Assembly (NCBI GenBank): GCA_964632795.1
Contig: CAZWEZ010000013.1
Coordinates: forward strand, 1-50,324
Source: CAZWEZ01 sp964632795
GTDB taxonomy: Bacteria > Pseudomonadota > Alphaproteobacteria > Rhodospirillales > 2-02-FULL-58-16
Direction: 5' to 3'
DNA length: 50,324 bases
Shown: piece after piece, positions 7,918-16,684 of the stretch
Numbering within the stretch: the stretch's first letter is position 1
Layout: the number at the start of each line of letters is the position of its first letter
Notes under the pieces: generated by a model
The model's input: the letters and a program-made list of their open reading frames with translations, nothing else
What the model was told of the DNA's origin: nothing
Databases searched by the model: none
Position numbers and translations under genes: made by a program

Positions 7918-7941
7918 AAACCCCGCCCGAAGGCGGGGTTT
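7918..7941 (-). terminator. Rho-independent terminator of osmC gene
   Basis: The stem AAACCCCGCC/GGCGGGGTTT with loop CGAA lies just 27 bases past the OsmC stop. On the minus strand the hairpin is followed by a run of T (complement of A 7916-7920). Confidence 0.85.
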
Positions 7942-7967
7942 CTCGCGATCGGCCGGGGGCCGGGCGG

Positions 7968-8492
<525 letters not shown>

Positions 8493-8825
8493 GGTTCTCA
8501 CTCCTTGGTCAGGTGTCTCGGGTCCACCGGAACCCCCCACCATGGAAGGTCCCGGAAACTGAGCTGAAGGGAGAACGCCGAATTAAAAAGCCCGCCTTGG
8601 GATACCTCGGGCGGGCAGATCAGTGAACCCCGCTTTAGCTGTACTTATTTCGCGCCCGCAAGCTGAAGCTCAAATCGGCGCATCCCCATATAAATGGATA
8701 AAAACCACCGCCGTCAAGAAAAAACATCAAGACGTGATCAATATATTTATATTACATATATTATTTGTTTTTTATCTCCGCCGCGACCCCGAGGTCGCCG
8801 AACTGGATCAACGCCTGGCTTGATC
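8493..8825. other. Non-coding gap with AT-rich segment
   Basis: Apart from the hairpin at 8590-8616 I see no gene. The stretch 8690-8785 is strikingly AT-rich for this genome (ATATATTTATATTACATAT and T runs) and includes no plausible coding frame with a ribosome binding site. It may hold the osmC promoter region's distal part or be an insertion scar. Confidence 0.5.
8581..8616 (-). terminator. Hairpin with T-run on minus strand
   Basis: GCCCGCC (8590-8596) pairs with GGCGGGC (8610-8616). On the minus strand the stem is followed by CTTTTTAATT, a rho-independent terminator shape. It lies about 400 bases past the carnitine dehydrogenase stop and would end that transcript before osmC. Confidence 0.6.
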
Positions 8826-9008
8826 TTGCGCGAAGCGCAATCCCTATTCTTCCTCCCCGACCTCCGCGGTGAATCTCCCGTTCATGCCGCGCACGGTGTT
8901 CGAACGGATGGCCTGAACGAACCGGGGTAATTCAACGCGGAGGACGCGGAGGAAGATTAAGACGCGGTGGGCGCGGAGTAAGATTAAAGGGAATGCGCTT
9001 GGCGCGGA
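8826..9008. repeat. Large palindromic repeat element, copy B
   Basis: This is a diverged second copy of the element at 7673-7875. It has the same arm words (GCGCGAAGCGCA, GAGGACGCGGAGGAAGA, GGGAATGCGCTTGGCGCG) and the same centre (GTTCATGCCGCGCACGGTG, GAACGAACCGGGGTAATT). It ends only 13 bases from the carnitine dehydrogenase stop codon. Confidence 0.78.
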
Positions 9009-9020
9009 ATTATTCCGGCG

Positions 9021-9959
9021 CTATTTCGCCAGCGCCTTGAGGATGGCGACCAGGCCGGCGTCGCGTTCTTCCAGGAGGTCGGCGTAGCTGCGGCCGGCGG
9101 CGAGGTCGTCGCAGCCGTCGACCATCTTGTCGCGGAGCTCCTTGGTCAGTTCGGGGGCGACGAGGCGGGTCCACGGCAGTTTCAGGGCGGGGCCGAACTG
9201 GTCCAGGCAATAGGCCATTCCGCCTTCGCCGCCGCCGACGTGGAAGGTCATGCACGGCCCCATGAACGCCCACCGCGGCCCCGGGCCGTTGACCACCGCC
9301 TGGTCGATCTGCTCCACCGTCGCCTCGCCGGCGGCGACCATGTGCAGGGCCTCGCGCCAGATCGCCTCCTGGAGCCGGGTGGCGACGAAGCCGGGGACTT
9401 CGCGTTCCATGACCAGCGGCGACTTGCCGGCGTGGCGATAGAAGTCGGCGACCCAGCGGACGGTCTCGGGAGCCGTCTTGGCGCCCCCGGCGACCTCGAC
9501 CAGGGGCAGCAGATAGGGCGGGTTGAAGGGGTGGCCGACGATGGTCCGTCCGGGGGTGGCGCACCGGGCCTGGATGTCGGACATCGGAAGTCCCGAGGTG
9601 CTGGAGGCGATGACCACGTCTTCGGGCACCGTTTCGCCGAGGCGCCTATAGAACGCCTGTTTCAGCTCCAGGTCCTCGGGGATGCTCTCCTGGATGAAGC
9701 CGGCTCCGGCGACGGCGTCCTCCAGGTCGCCGGTGACGGTGAGACGGTCCATCGAGGCGCCCTCGGCGAGGCCGATGGTACGGAGGCACTTCCAGGCGGT
9801 ATCGATCAACACCCGAAGCGCCTCTTCCTCGCTCGGGTCGTGCATGTAGATGGCGACGTCGTAGCCGCGGCCCAGGAAATGGGCCGCCCAGCCGCCGCCG
9901 ATCGGGCCGCTGCCGAGGCTCGCCACTCGGGTGATGCTTTTGGGGTCTTTCAGCGCCAT
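9021..9959 (-). CDS. lcdH: L-carnitine 3-dehydrogenase
   Basis: This NAD-dependent enzyme oxidises L-carnitine to 3-dehydrocarnitine, the BKACE substrate. The 312-residue product belongs to the 3-hydroxyacyl-CoA dehydrogenase fold: Rossmann motif LGSGPIGGGW (15-24), the family signature SSTSGLPMSDI, catalytic His143 and Glu155 in VGHPFNPPYLLPLVEV, then PGFVATRLQEAIWREALH and the C-terminal GPGPRWAFMGPCMTF and FGPALKLPWT. These segments agree closely with Pseudomonas CdhA rather than with FadB-type enzymes. The start lies five bases after the hydratase stop, with GAGGGAC upstream, so the pair is translationally coupled. Confidence 0.88.
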   Translation of the reverse strand: MALKDPKSITRVASLGSGPIGGGWAAHFLGRGYDVAIYMHDPSEEEALRVLIDTAWKCLRTIGLAEGASMDRLTVTGDLEDAVAGAGFIQESIPEDLELKQAFYRRLGETVPEDVVIASSTSGLPMSDIQARCATPGRTIVGHPFNPPYLLPLVEVAGGAKTAPETVRWVADFYRHAGKSPLVMEREVPGFVATRLQEAIWREALHMVAAGEATVEQIDQAVVNGPGPRWAFMGPCMTFHVGGGEGGMAYCLDQFGPALKLPWTRLVAPELTKELRDKMVDGCDDLAAGRSYADLLEERDAGLVAILKALAK

Positions 9960-9964
9960 GTCCC

Positions 9965-10777
9965 TCACTCGCCCTTGAAGACCGGTTTGCGCTTCTCGAC
10001 GAAGGCCCGGGCGCCTTCCTTGGCATCCTCGGACTTCAGCATCTTGCGGTAGATCGGAAGCTCTTCGGTGCGCATGGTCCGGAAGGCGTGCTCGATGGTA
10101 TCCCCTTCGATGGCCCGCATGATCTCCTTGACCGCCTGCAACGCCAGGGGCGCCGCTTCGGCGATCCGCTCCGCCCACTCCCTGGCCTTGGCCATCAGTT
10201 GGTCGGCGGGCACCACCAGGTTGACCAGGCCGTGGCGGTAGGCCTCCTCGGCCCCCATCCGGCGGCCCAGGAACAGCATCTCCATGGCCACGTTGTAGGG
10301 GATGCGGCGCGGCAGGCGCTGGATGGCGCCGGCATCGGGAACGATGCCGATCGGCAACTCGGGAAGCGCGAACTCGACGTGTTCGGCGGCGATGATCAGA
10401 TCGCAGGCCACCGCGATCTCGAGTCCGCCGCCGATGGTCAGGCCGTTCAACGCCGCGATCACCGGCTTGTTGAGGTTCCACATCTCGGTGATGCCGGCGA
10501 AGCCGCCCAGGCTGGCGTCCTCGCCTTCCCACCACTCGTCGAGCTGGATGTCCCCGCCGTCGAGTTCCTTGAGGTCCCAGCCGGCGGAGAAGATCCGCTC
10601 CCCGGCGCCGGTGATGAGGCCGACCCGCAGCCCGGGATCGTCGCGCAAGGTCACGAAGGCTTCGCCGAGCAGCCGGCTGGTCTCGAGACCGATGGCGTTC
10701 ACCTTCGGGTTGTCGATCGTGATCTCGAGAACGTATCCGCGCCGTTCGACCTTTATTTTATCCCCTGCCTGGCTCAT
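9965..10777 (-). CDS. CaiD-like carnitinyl-CoA dehydratase (enoyl-CoA hydratase family)
   Basis: It probably hydrates crotonobetainyl-CoA to L-carnitinyl-CoA. The 270-residue crotonase-fold protein matches E. coli CaiD over nearly its whole length: NPKVNAIGLETS, RVGLITGAGERIFSAGWDLK, GGFAGITE, NLNKPVIAALNG, GRRMGAEEA, and a shared SEDAKEG...FVEKRKPVFKG ending. The two glutamates used by CaiD are kept as Glu120 (GGGLE) and Glu140 (FALPE). The start is preceded by GAGGGAAAG. It is the first gene of a two-gene minus-strand operon with carnitine dehydrogenase, behind a 20-bp direct-repeat operator. A generic short-chain hydratase is less likely given the FSAGWDLK signature. Confidence 0.87.
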   Translation of the reverse strand: MSQAGDKIKVERRGYVLEITIDNPKVNAIGLETSRLLGEAFVTLRDDPGLRVGLITGAGERIFSAGWDLKELDGGDIQLDEWWEGEDASLGGFAGITEMWNLNKPVIAALNGLTIGGGLEIAVACDLIIAAEHVEFALPELPIGIVPDAGAIQRLPRRIPYNVAMEMLFLGRRMGAEEAYRHGLVNLVVPADQLMAKAREWAERIAEAAPLALQAVKEIMRAIEGDTIEHAFRTMRTEELPIYRKMLKSEDAKEGARAFVEKRKPVFKGE

Positions 10778-10839
10778 CTTTCCCTCACCCCAATGAACGT
10801 GACGCCATGATCGAGGCATCCAACCGGAAAATAACCTAC

Positions 10840-10869
10840 ATTTTCGACACGGATAATGGAAATTCGGCA
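10840..10869 (-). promoter_or_regulatory. AraC-type direct-repeat operator before CaiD-like gene
   Basis: Minus-strand half-sites TGCCGAATTT (10869-10860) and TGTCGAAAAT (10849-10840) are spaced at exactly 20 bp and end about 62 bases before the hydratase ATG. They match the half-sites at 6561-6590 and 10923-10952 (consensus TGNCGAAWWW). Confidence 0.6.
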
Positions 10870-10922
10870 AACAGGCGATGATTCTCGCCGCCATGCGTCT
10901 CGTCGCCATGCGCCGCCGGGAA

Positions 10923-10952
10923 TGTCGAAAAAATTACGTTCGTGTCGAATAA
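10923..10952 (+). promoter_or_regulatory. AraC-type direct-repeat operator before acyl-CoA dehydrogenase
   Basis: Half-sites TGTCGAAAAA (10923-10932) and TGTCGAATAA (10943-10952) are repeated at exactly 20 bp. They end 74 bases before the dehydrogenase ATG and are oriented towards it, mirroring the site that serves the divergent hydratase gene. Confidence 0.62.
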
Positions 10953-11026
10953 GTGAGGGAATATTCCCCGGGAATCCCCGATCATGGGAAAAGTGATCGA
11001 TCCCGCCTATGGAACGAGGGACAGCC

Positions 11027-12187
11027 ATGGACTTCCAGTTGAGCGACGAACAGCGGATGCTTGTCGAATCGCTGAGGGCTTTCGTCAAGGAGGAAATCGA
11101 ACCCCACGAAGCCGAGGTCGACCGGGCCGGCGAGGTTCCCAAGGAGCTCGGCGAACGGATCGCCCGACGGGCCATCGAGATGGGGTTCTACGCCCCCAAC
11201 ATGCCGGAATCGGTCGGCGGCGGGGGGTTGGATTACGCCACCCTGGCCATCTTCGAACGTGAACTCGGCAAGACCAGCTACGGCCTTCACGGCTTCATTC
11301 ACCGGCCCTCGGAGATCCTCATGGCGTGCAAGGACGAACAGATCGGGAAATACCTCGATCCCTGCGTGAGCGGGGAAAAAGTCGAGTGTTTCGCCCTCAC
11401 CGAGCCCGGCGCCGGTTCCGACATCATGTCGATGCGGACCAAGGCGGTCGCCGAGGGCGACGACTTCGTGATCAACGGCTCGAAGCACTTCATCAGTTGC
11501 TGCGGGGTCCCCGATTTCGCGATCCTGTTCGCCATCACCGGCCTCGAAGAGACGCCGCGAGGGGAGAGAAAGAAGATCACCGCCTTCCTCGTCGACAAGG
11601 GGACGGACGGCTTCGAGATGACCCGCGGTCCGCGTTGCGTCAGCCAACGGGCCTATCATACCTACCAGTTGTCGTTCGACGATTGCCGCCTCAACAAGGA
11701 GCAGATCCTCGGCGAGGAGGGCAACGGCCTCGAGTTGGCCGACGAATGGCTCAAAATGGGCCGGGTGTGGGTCGCCGCCGGATGCTGCGGGAAGATGGAA
11801 CGGCTGTTGGAGCTGGCCAGCGAATGGGCGGCGACGCGGATCCAGTTCGGCAAGCCGATCGGTCGCTTCCAGGGGACCTCGTTCAAGCTCGCCGACATGG
11901 CGACCGAGCTTCGCGCCTCCGACCTGATGTTGATGGACACCGCGGCCAAGGCCGATCGCGGCGAGATGCGCCAGGAGGACGCGGCGATGGTCAAGCTTTT
12001 CGCCTCGGAAGCCCTGGCCAGGGCCGCCGACAATACCGTGCAGATTTACGGCGGCATGGGATTGATGGACGACCTGCCGGTGGAGCGGTTGTGGCGCGAC
12101 GCGCGGCTCGACCGGATCTGGGACGGCACCTCGGAAATCCAACGCCACATCATTTCGCGCACGATCCTGCGCCAGCTCGGGGCATGA
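11027..12187 (+). CDS. Acyl-CoA dehydrogenase, probably betainyl-CoA acting
   Basis: This flavoprotein oxidises (or, as in CaiA, reduces) an acyl-CoA at C2-C3. In this setting gamma-butyrobetainyl-CoA/crotonobetainyl-CoA is the likely pair. The 386-residue product has the full fold: N-terminal helices, the FAD-binding ALTEPGAGSD (about 128-137), RIQFGKPIGRFQ, and the C-terminal YGGMGLMDDLPVERLWRDAR. At the usual catalytic base (Glu of YEGT in MCAD) there is Asp366 (WDGTSEIQ). ATG 11027 is chosen over ATG 11009 because CGAGGGA sits before it and MDFQLSDEQ is the typical family start. Its stop overlaps the next gene's ATG. Confidence 0.88.
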   Translation: MDFQLSDEQRMLVESLRAFVKEEIEPHEAEVDRAGEVPKELGERIARRAIEMGFYAPNMPESVGGGGLDYATLAIFERELGKTSYGLHGFIHRPSEILMACKDEQIGKYLDPCVSGEKVECFALTEPGAGSDIMSMRTKAVAEGDDFVINGSKHFISCCGVPDFAILFAITGLEETPRGERKKITAFLVDKGTDGFEMTRGPRCVSQRAYHTYQLSFDDCRLNKEQILGEEGNGLELADEWLKMGRVWVAAGCCGKMERLLELASEWAATRIQFGKPIGRFQGTSFKLADMATELRASDLMLMDTAAKADRGEMRQEDAAMVKLFASEALARAADNTVQIYGGMGLMDDLPVERLWRDARLDRIWDGTSEIQRHIISRTILRQLGA

Positions 12188-14304
12188 CACCGCGCCAGCG
12201 ACGCAATCTCGAACGCCTTCTGGCGCCGCGAACGATCGCGTTCATCGGCGGCGAGGCCGCCGCCTTCGCCGCCCGCCAGTGCGCCGAGGCCGGGTTCGAC
12301 GGCGAGATCTGGGGCGTCAACCCGCATCGCGCCGAGCTCGGCGGCCAGCCGTGCTTCCCCTCGGTGAAGGACCTGCCGGGGGGGCCGGACGCCGTGTTCC
12401 TGGCCGTGCCCCGCGACGCCGCGGTGGAGACGGTGGCGGCGTTCCGGGACATCGATGCCGGGGGCATCGTCTCGTTCACCGCCGGCTTCGGCGAGACCGG
12501 CGAGGTGGGCGTGGAACGCGAACGGCGACTGGTCGAGGCGGCGGGCGAGGTCGCCCTGGTCGGCCCCAACTGCTCGGGGATCCTCAACTTCGTGTGCAAC
12601 GCCCCCCTGTGGCCCTTCAGCTTCGGCGGTTCGCCGACCAGGCGCGGCATCGCCTTCGTCACCCAGAGCGGCATGCTGGGCAACACGGTGACCCTGAATG
12701 AGAGGACGATCCCGTTCGCCTACATCATCAGCGCCGGCAACCAGGCGATGCTCGGCATCGAGGACTTCCTCGAGGTCCTGGTCGACGATTCGGCGGTGTC
12801 GGCGATCGGCCTCTACGTCGAGGGACTGCGGGACATCGGGCGCTTCGCCGAGGCCGCCATCCGGGCGCTCGAGGCCGGGGTGCCGATCGTCGTCCTGAAG
12901 GCCGGAACGTCTGAGATCGGCTCGCGCCTGACGGCCACCCACACCGGCACCCTGTCGGGCACCGACGAGCTGTACCAGGCCCTGTTCGAGCGCCTGGGCA
13001 TCGTCCGGGTGACTTCGCCGGTGGCCCTGCTCGAGACCCTCAAAATGCTCACCGTGGCCGGCGCCCCGAAGGGCAACAGGTTCGCCGCGCTGACCTGTTC
13101 GGGCGGCGATTCGACGATGCTGGCGGACAGCGCGGAGCGGCTCGGCATCGCCTTTCCCCAGCCCTCGTCCGGGGTCGCCGCGGCCCTGGCCGAACAGCTT
13201 CCGCCGATCGCCACGGTGACCAATCCGCTCGACTACACGACCCCCCTGTGGGGCCACGAGGAGCCGCTGAGGAGGCTGTGCGCGACCATGTTTTCGGACG
13301 GCTACGACGCCGCGGTGCTGGTTCAGGACTATCCGCCCGCGGCGGGCGACAGCCAGGAACCCTACCACGCCGACGCCCGCGCCTTCATCGCCGCGGCCAA
13401 GGAGGCCGGGATCCCCGCCGCCATCTGCACCGGGCTTCCCGAAACCATCGACCGCCAAACCCGGGAACGGCTCGTCGCCGCCGGCGCCGCCCCCCTGCAG
13501 GGCCTCGAGGAAGGGTTGTCGGCGATGTCGGAGGCCGCCCGCTACGGCGCCTTCCAGTCCGCCTTCGCCCCCTCGCGAGACGGCGCCGGGCTCGCCATAC
13601 GCCCCGTCCCGCCGCTCGCCGGCGAGGCCGCCGTGGTCGATGAATGGGAGGGCAAACGCCGTCTCGCCGAGGCCGGGGTCGCGGTTCCCGAGGGCCGCCT
13701 GGTCGCCGCCGCCGACGCCGCCGCGGCGGCCGTCGAGATCGGCTTCCCGGTGGCCCTCAAGATGGTCTCGGCGCGGCTTCCTCATAAAACCGAGGCCGGC
13801 GCCGTCAGGCTTGGCCTGGACTCCCCGGGGGCGGTCGATGACGCCGTCGCCGCGATCCGCGATGCGGTCGGCGCGTACGCGCCCCAAGCCGCGACCGGGG
13901 ATTTCCTGGTCGAGAGGATGGTCACTGGGGCGGTCGGCGAACTGCTGGTCGGGGTGCGCCGCGACGACCAGTTCGGCCAGGTCATGGTCCTCGCCAGCGG
14001 CGGCACGCTGGTCGAGCTGGTCGGGGACTCACGGGTGCTGCTGTTGCCGGCCGACCGGGCAAGCGTCGAGGCGGCCCTGGCGTCGCTCAAGGTGTCGGCG
14101 ATGATCGACGGTTTCCGGGGCGCCGCGGCGGGGGACCGCGAGGCGCTGGTGGATACGATTCTCGCCATCGCCCGCTTCGCCGATAGCGAGCGCGATCGGC
14201 TGAGCGAACTCGACGTCAACCCGTTGATGGTGCTGGGCGAGGGCGAAGGCGTCCTCGCCGTGGACGTGCTGCTGCGCGCCGTCCCTTCCGTCGCAGGGCG
14301 TTGA
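12184..14304 (+). CDS. ADP-forming-type acyl-CoA synthetase (single-chain ACD)
   Basis: It probably makes the betainyl-CoA thioester consumed by its neighbours. The 706-residue protein has the three parts of the NDP-forming acyl-CoA ligase family: a CoA-binding Rossmann domain (about 10-100), a succinyl-CoA-ligase-like middle with VTQSGMLGN and the phospho-His candidate His253 (TATHTGTLSG), and a C-terminal ATP-grasp domain (about 485-700, FPVALKMVSARLPHKTEAG). In vivo such enzymes can run in the ligase direction. Translational overlap (ATGA) with the dehydrogenase argues for one pathway; the exact acid is inferred. Its last 89 bases overlap the convergent Mo-subunit gene. Confidence 0.87.
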   Translation: MTPRQRRNLERLLAPRTIAFIGGEAAAFAARQCAEAGFDGEIWGVNPHRAELGGQPCFPSVKDLPGGPDAVFLAVPRDAAVETVAAFRDIDAGGIVSFTAGFGETGEVGVERERRLVEAAGEVALVGPNCSGILNFVCNAPLWPFSFGGSPTRRGIAFVTQSGMLGNTVTLNERTIPFAYIISAGNQAMLGIEDFLEVLVDDSAVSAIGLYVEGLRDIGRFAEAAIRALEAGVPIVVLKAGTSEIGSRLTATHTGTLSGTDELYQALFERLGIVRVTSPVALLETLKMLTVAGAPKGNRFAALTCSGGDSTMLADSAERLGIAFPQPSSGVAAALAEQLPPIATVTNPLDYTTPLWGHEEPLRRLCATMFSDGYDAAVLVQDYPPAAGDSQEPYHADARAFIAAAKEAGIPAAICTGLPETIDRQTRERLVAAGAAPLQGLEEGLSAMSEAARYGAFQSAFAPSRDGAGLAIRPVPPLAGEAAVVDEWEGKRRLAEAGVAVPEGRLVAAADAAAAAVEIGFPVALKMVSARLPHKTEAGAVRLGLDSPGAVDDAVAAIRDAVGAYAPQAATGDFLVERMVTGAVGELLVGVRRDDQFGQVMVLASGGTLVELVGDSRVLLLPADRASVEAALASLKVSAMIDGFRGAAAGDREALVDTILAIARFADSERDRLSELDVNPLMVLGEGEGVLAVDVLLRAVPSVAGR

Positions 14305-16594
14305 CGACCTTCTCCGGGGTGATGGGAAGGTCGTGGATACGCACCCCGATGGCGTCGGCGACGGCGTTGGCGATGGCGGCGGGGGTCGCCGTGATACCCG
14401 CTTCGCCCATGCCCTTGGCGCCGAACGGCCCAAAGCCGCTGCGCGATTCCAGGATGATGGAGCGGACCGGGCACATGTCCATCGAGGTCGGACAGAGATA
14501 CTCGCCGAGAGACGGGGTCAGCAGCCGGCCATCCTCGTAGATCAGCTCTTCGCTGAGCGCGAAGCCGTGTCCCTGGGCCACGGCCCCTTCGATCTGGCCT
14601 TCGACGGCCCGCGGATTGATCGCCTGTCCGACGTCGTGGGCGCCGATGCTCTTGAGCACCGTAACTTCCCCGGTCTCGGTATCGACCGCCACCTCGACCG
14701 CGTGAGCGCCGAAAGTGAAATCGGGATGCACCTGTCCCTGGCCCGTCTCCGGATCGAGCGGCTCACCGTAGGGAGCCCGGAAGATGGCCAGTTCCGAGCG
14801 GTGGATCCCCTCGGCGGCGCAGATCGCCACCACATCCTTCAGGGCCATCGAGCGCTTGGGATCGTCGGCCACGAAGACGCGGGACTCCGCCAAGGCGATG
14901 TCGCCGGGGCCGACGCCGAACTCCACGGCCGCCCGGGCCGCCAGGCGCCCACGTATGGCCTCGGCGGCAAGATGCACCGCATTGCCGCTCATGTACACGC
15001 CCCGGGTCGCGGTGCACATGCCGGCGAAAGGCGTGGTCGATGAATCGCTGTTGTAGACGGTGATGGCGTCCATGCTTACGCCGAGGACCTCGGCGGCGAT
15101 CTGGGCCAGCGTCGATATTTGCCCGCCGCCGATGTCTGGCATCCCCGAACGTATCAGCACGGCGCCGTCCAACTCGATGCTGACCCACCCCTCGGCGGTG
15201 TCGCGCAGCCAGACCATCCGGCCATAGGGCTGCAGGTAGGTGGCGACGCCGCGGCCGATCTTGAGCGGTCCGTCATCGGGGGTGGGGGCGCCGAGCGCGT
15301 CGGCCGCCCTGGTCATGCAGTCGTCCGTCCACACGGCGCTTTCGACCCTGAAGCCGGTGACGGTGGGATCCCCGGTGTCGAGGAAGTTGCGGCGCCTCAA
15401 CTCCAGCCGATCGATGCCGAGCACCTTGGCCGCCTCGTCCATCTGCTGCTCGTAGGCGATGCAGGCCTGGACCGCGCCGAAGCCGCGGAAGGCGCCGGTA
15501 TACATGTTGTTGGTGGCCACCGAACGCGCATCGATATGCACGTTATCGACCCGATACGGGCCGGCCCCCGCCTCGGTCGCGTACAGCAACACGTAGGGGG
15601 ACATGAACACGTAGGGTCCCGAATCCGAGGTGATGTCGATTTTGGCGGCGGTGATCACGCCGTCCTTGGTGAACCCGGTCTTGTGGGTGATCGTGAAGGG
15701 GTGGCGCTTGGCGTGCCCGTGAAACGATTCCTCGCGGGAATAACACAGCCGCACCGGCCGCCCGGAGGCCGTTGTCAACAGGCCGAGATAGGCCTCCACG
15801 GTGGCCTCGGTTTTGCCGCCGAAGGCGCCGCCGACCATGGCCCCGCGAATCCGCACCTTGCTGTGCGGCACGCCGAGGACCTCGGCGACATCGCGGAAAC
15901 GTTCGACGGACTGCGTGGCGGTCCGGATGTTGACGACATCGTGCTCGTCGATCCAGGCCAGCCCCACCTCGGGCTCGAGGAACGCGTGCTCGAGGAACTG
16001 GGTGCGGAAGGTATTTTCGACGATCGTGTCGGCTGCCGCGAAACCGGCCTCGACGTCGCCCTTGCGGACCTTGTATCGGGCGACGACGTTGTCGCTCCCG
16101 AAGACGATCGGGGCGCCCGGCGCCAGGGCTTCGAATGGATCGTACACCCCCTCCATCGGCTCGAGGTCGACTTCGATGAGGCCGATCGCTTGCTTGGCGA
16201 TGGCTTCGGACTCGGCCGCCACCAACGCCATCGGTTCGCCCTGATAGCGGACGATTTCATTGACCAGAAGCTGCTGGTCGGTATCCAGGTCCTGGTAGCC
16301 GCTGAGACCGGGGAAATCGGTCGACATGGTGCCTTTGGGGAGATCCTGGTAGGTCAGCACGCAAGCGACACCCGCCAAATCCCGCGCCTTGGAAACATCG
16401 ATACGTCTCAGGCGCGCGCTGGCAAGAGGACTCCGCAGCACCTTGGCGTGCAACATGCCCTCCATCGCATAGTCGCCCGCATAGGTCGTCTTGCCGTAGG
16501 CCTTGCCCGGGGCGTCGGTGCGCGGGAGCGGCTTTCCAATGTGCCGGAAGGCGACGTTCGCGGCGCGATGCGGAGAAGGAACAAGCTTGCTCAT
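14216..16594 (-). CDS. Lone molybdopterin-binding subunit, xanthine dehydrogenase/aldehyde oxidase family
   Basis: The family hydroxylates heteroaromatic or aldehyde carbons with water at a Mo-cytosine-dinucleotide centre. The 792-residue product has the expected order: an N-terminal domain from GKPLPRTDAPGKAYGKTTYA, the Mo-site glycine loops GGAFGGKTEAT and GAFRGFGAVQ, GGGQISTLAQ, and GAKGMGEAG with the catalytic Glu731. No [2Fe-2S] or FAD subunit gene is adjacent, although such enzymes are normally three-component. The start follows AGAGGAC and lies 50 bases inside a bipartite regulatory element shared with two other promoters. The basic C-terminal tail (RRAAARPRRGR) is encoded by the stretch overlapping the convergent ligase. 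The substrate is unknown. Confidence 0.87.
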   Translation of the reverse strand: MSKLVPSPHRAANVAFRHIGKPLPRTDAPGKAYGKTTYAGDYAMEGMLHAKVLRSPLASARLRRIDVSKARDLAGVACVLTYQDLPKGTMSTDFPGLSGYQDLDTDQQLLVNEIVRYQGEPMALVAAESEAIAKQAIGLIEVDLEPMEGVYDPFEALAPGAPIVFGSDNVVARYKVRKGDVEAGFAAADTIVENTFRTQFLEHAFLEPEVGLAWIDEHDVVNIRTATQSVERFRDVAEVLGVPHSKVRIRGAMVGGAFGGKTEATVEAYLGLLTTASGRPVRLCYSREESFHGHAKRHPFTITHKTGFTKDGVITAAKIDITSDSGPYVFMSPYVLLYATEAGAGPYRVDNVHIDARSVATNNMYTGAFRGFGAVQACIAYEQQMDEAAKVLGIDRLELRRRNFLDTGDPTVTGFRVESAVWTDDCMTRAADALGAPTPDDGPLKIGRGVATYLQPYGRMVWLRDTAEGWVSIELDGAVLIRSGMPDIGGGQISTLAQIAAEVLGVSMDAITVYNSDSSTTPFAGMCTATRGVYMSGNAVHLAAEAIRGRLAARAAVEFGVGPGDIALAESRVFVADDPKRSMALKDVVAICAAEGIHRSELAIFRAPYGEPLDPETGQGQVHPDFTFGAHAVEVAVDTETGEVTVLKSIGAHDVGQAINPRAVEGQIEGAVAQGHGFALSEELIYEDGRLLTPSLGEYLCPTSMDMCPVRSIILESRSGFGPFGAKGMGEAGITATPAAIANAVADAIGVRIHDLPITPEKVVNALRRKGRRAAARPRRGRLRPRPAPSTG

Positions 16595-16643
16595 TTCGCG
16601 TCCTCTTGCCCTGGCAAAGTAATAGACGTTGGCGCCGCGAAGC

Positions 16644-16679
16644 GTAAACTTGAAAAAGGTTTTGAGTTGCGTAACAATT
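16644..16679 (-). promoter_or_regulatory. Bipartite element, copy 1 (Mo subunit / LysR divergent promoter)
   Basis: On the minus strand it reads AATTGTTACG, 17 bp, CAAGTTTAC, ending 49 bases before the Mo-subunit ATG. The same two blocks with 17-18 bp between them recur at 17595-17630 and 33705-33741. A LysR-type gene begins just to its right, so it is the natural candidate binding site. Confidence 0.68.
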
Positions 16680-16684
16680 CTGTC

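Noticed and set aside
12046..13887. A 613-codon open frame on the minus strand opposite the acyl-CoA synthetase
   Set aside because: It is a GC-driven shadow: low-complexity Gly/Arg/Asp-rich product, no family motif, fully antisense to a well-supported gene.
14216..16594. Lone Mo subunit as a duplicate of HcrA
   Set aside because: Its active-site segment (GAKGMGEAG) and N-terminal domain differ from the HCR type (GAKEASEG), so it is a different family branch.
15119..16640. A long plus-strand open frame running into the LysR gene
   Set aside because: The part before about 16667 is antisense to the Mo subunit and has no motifs; only the LysR portion is real.
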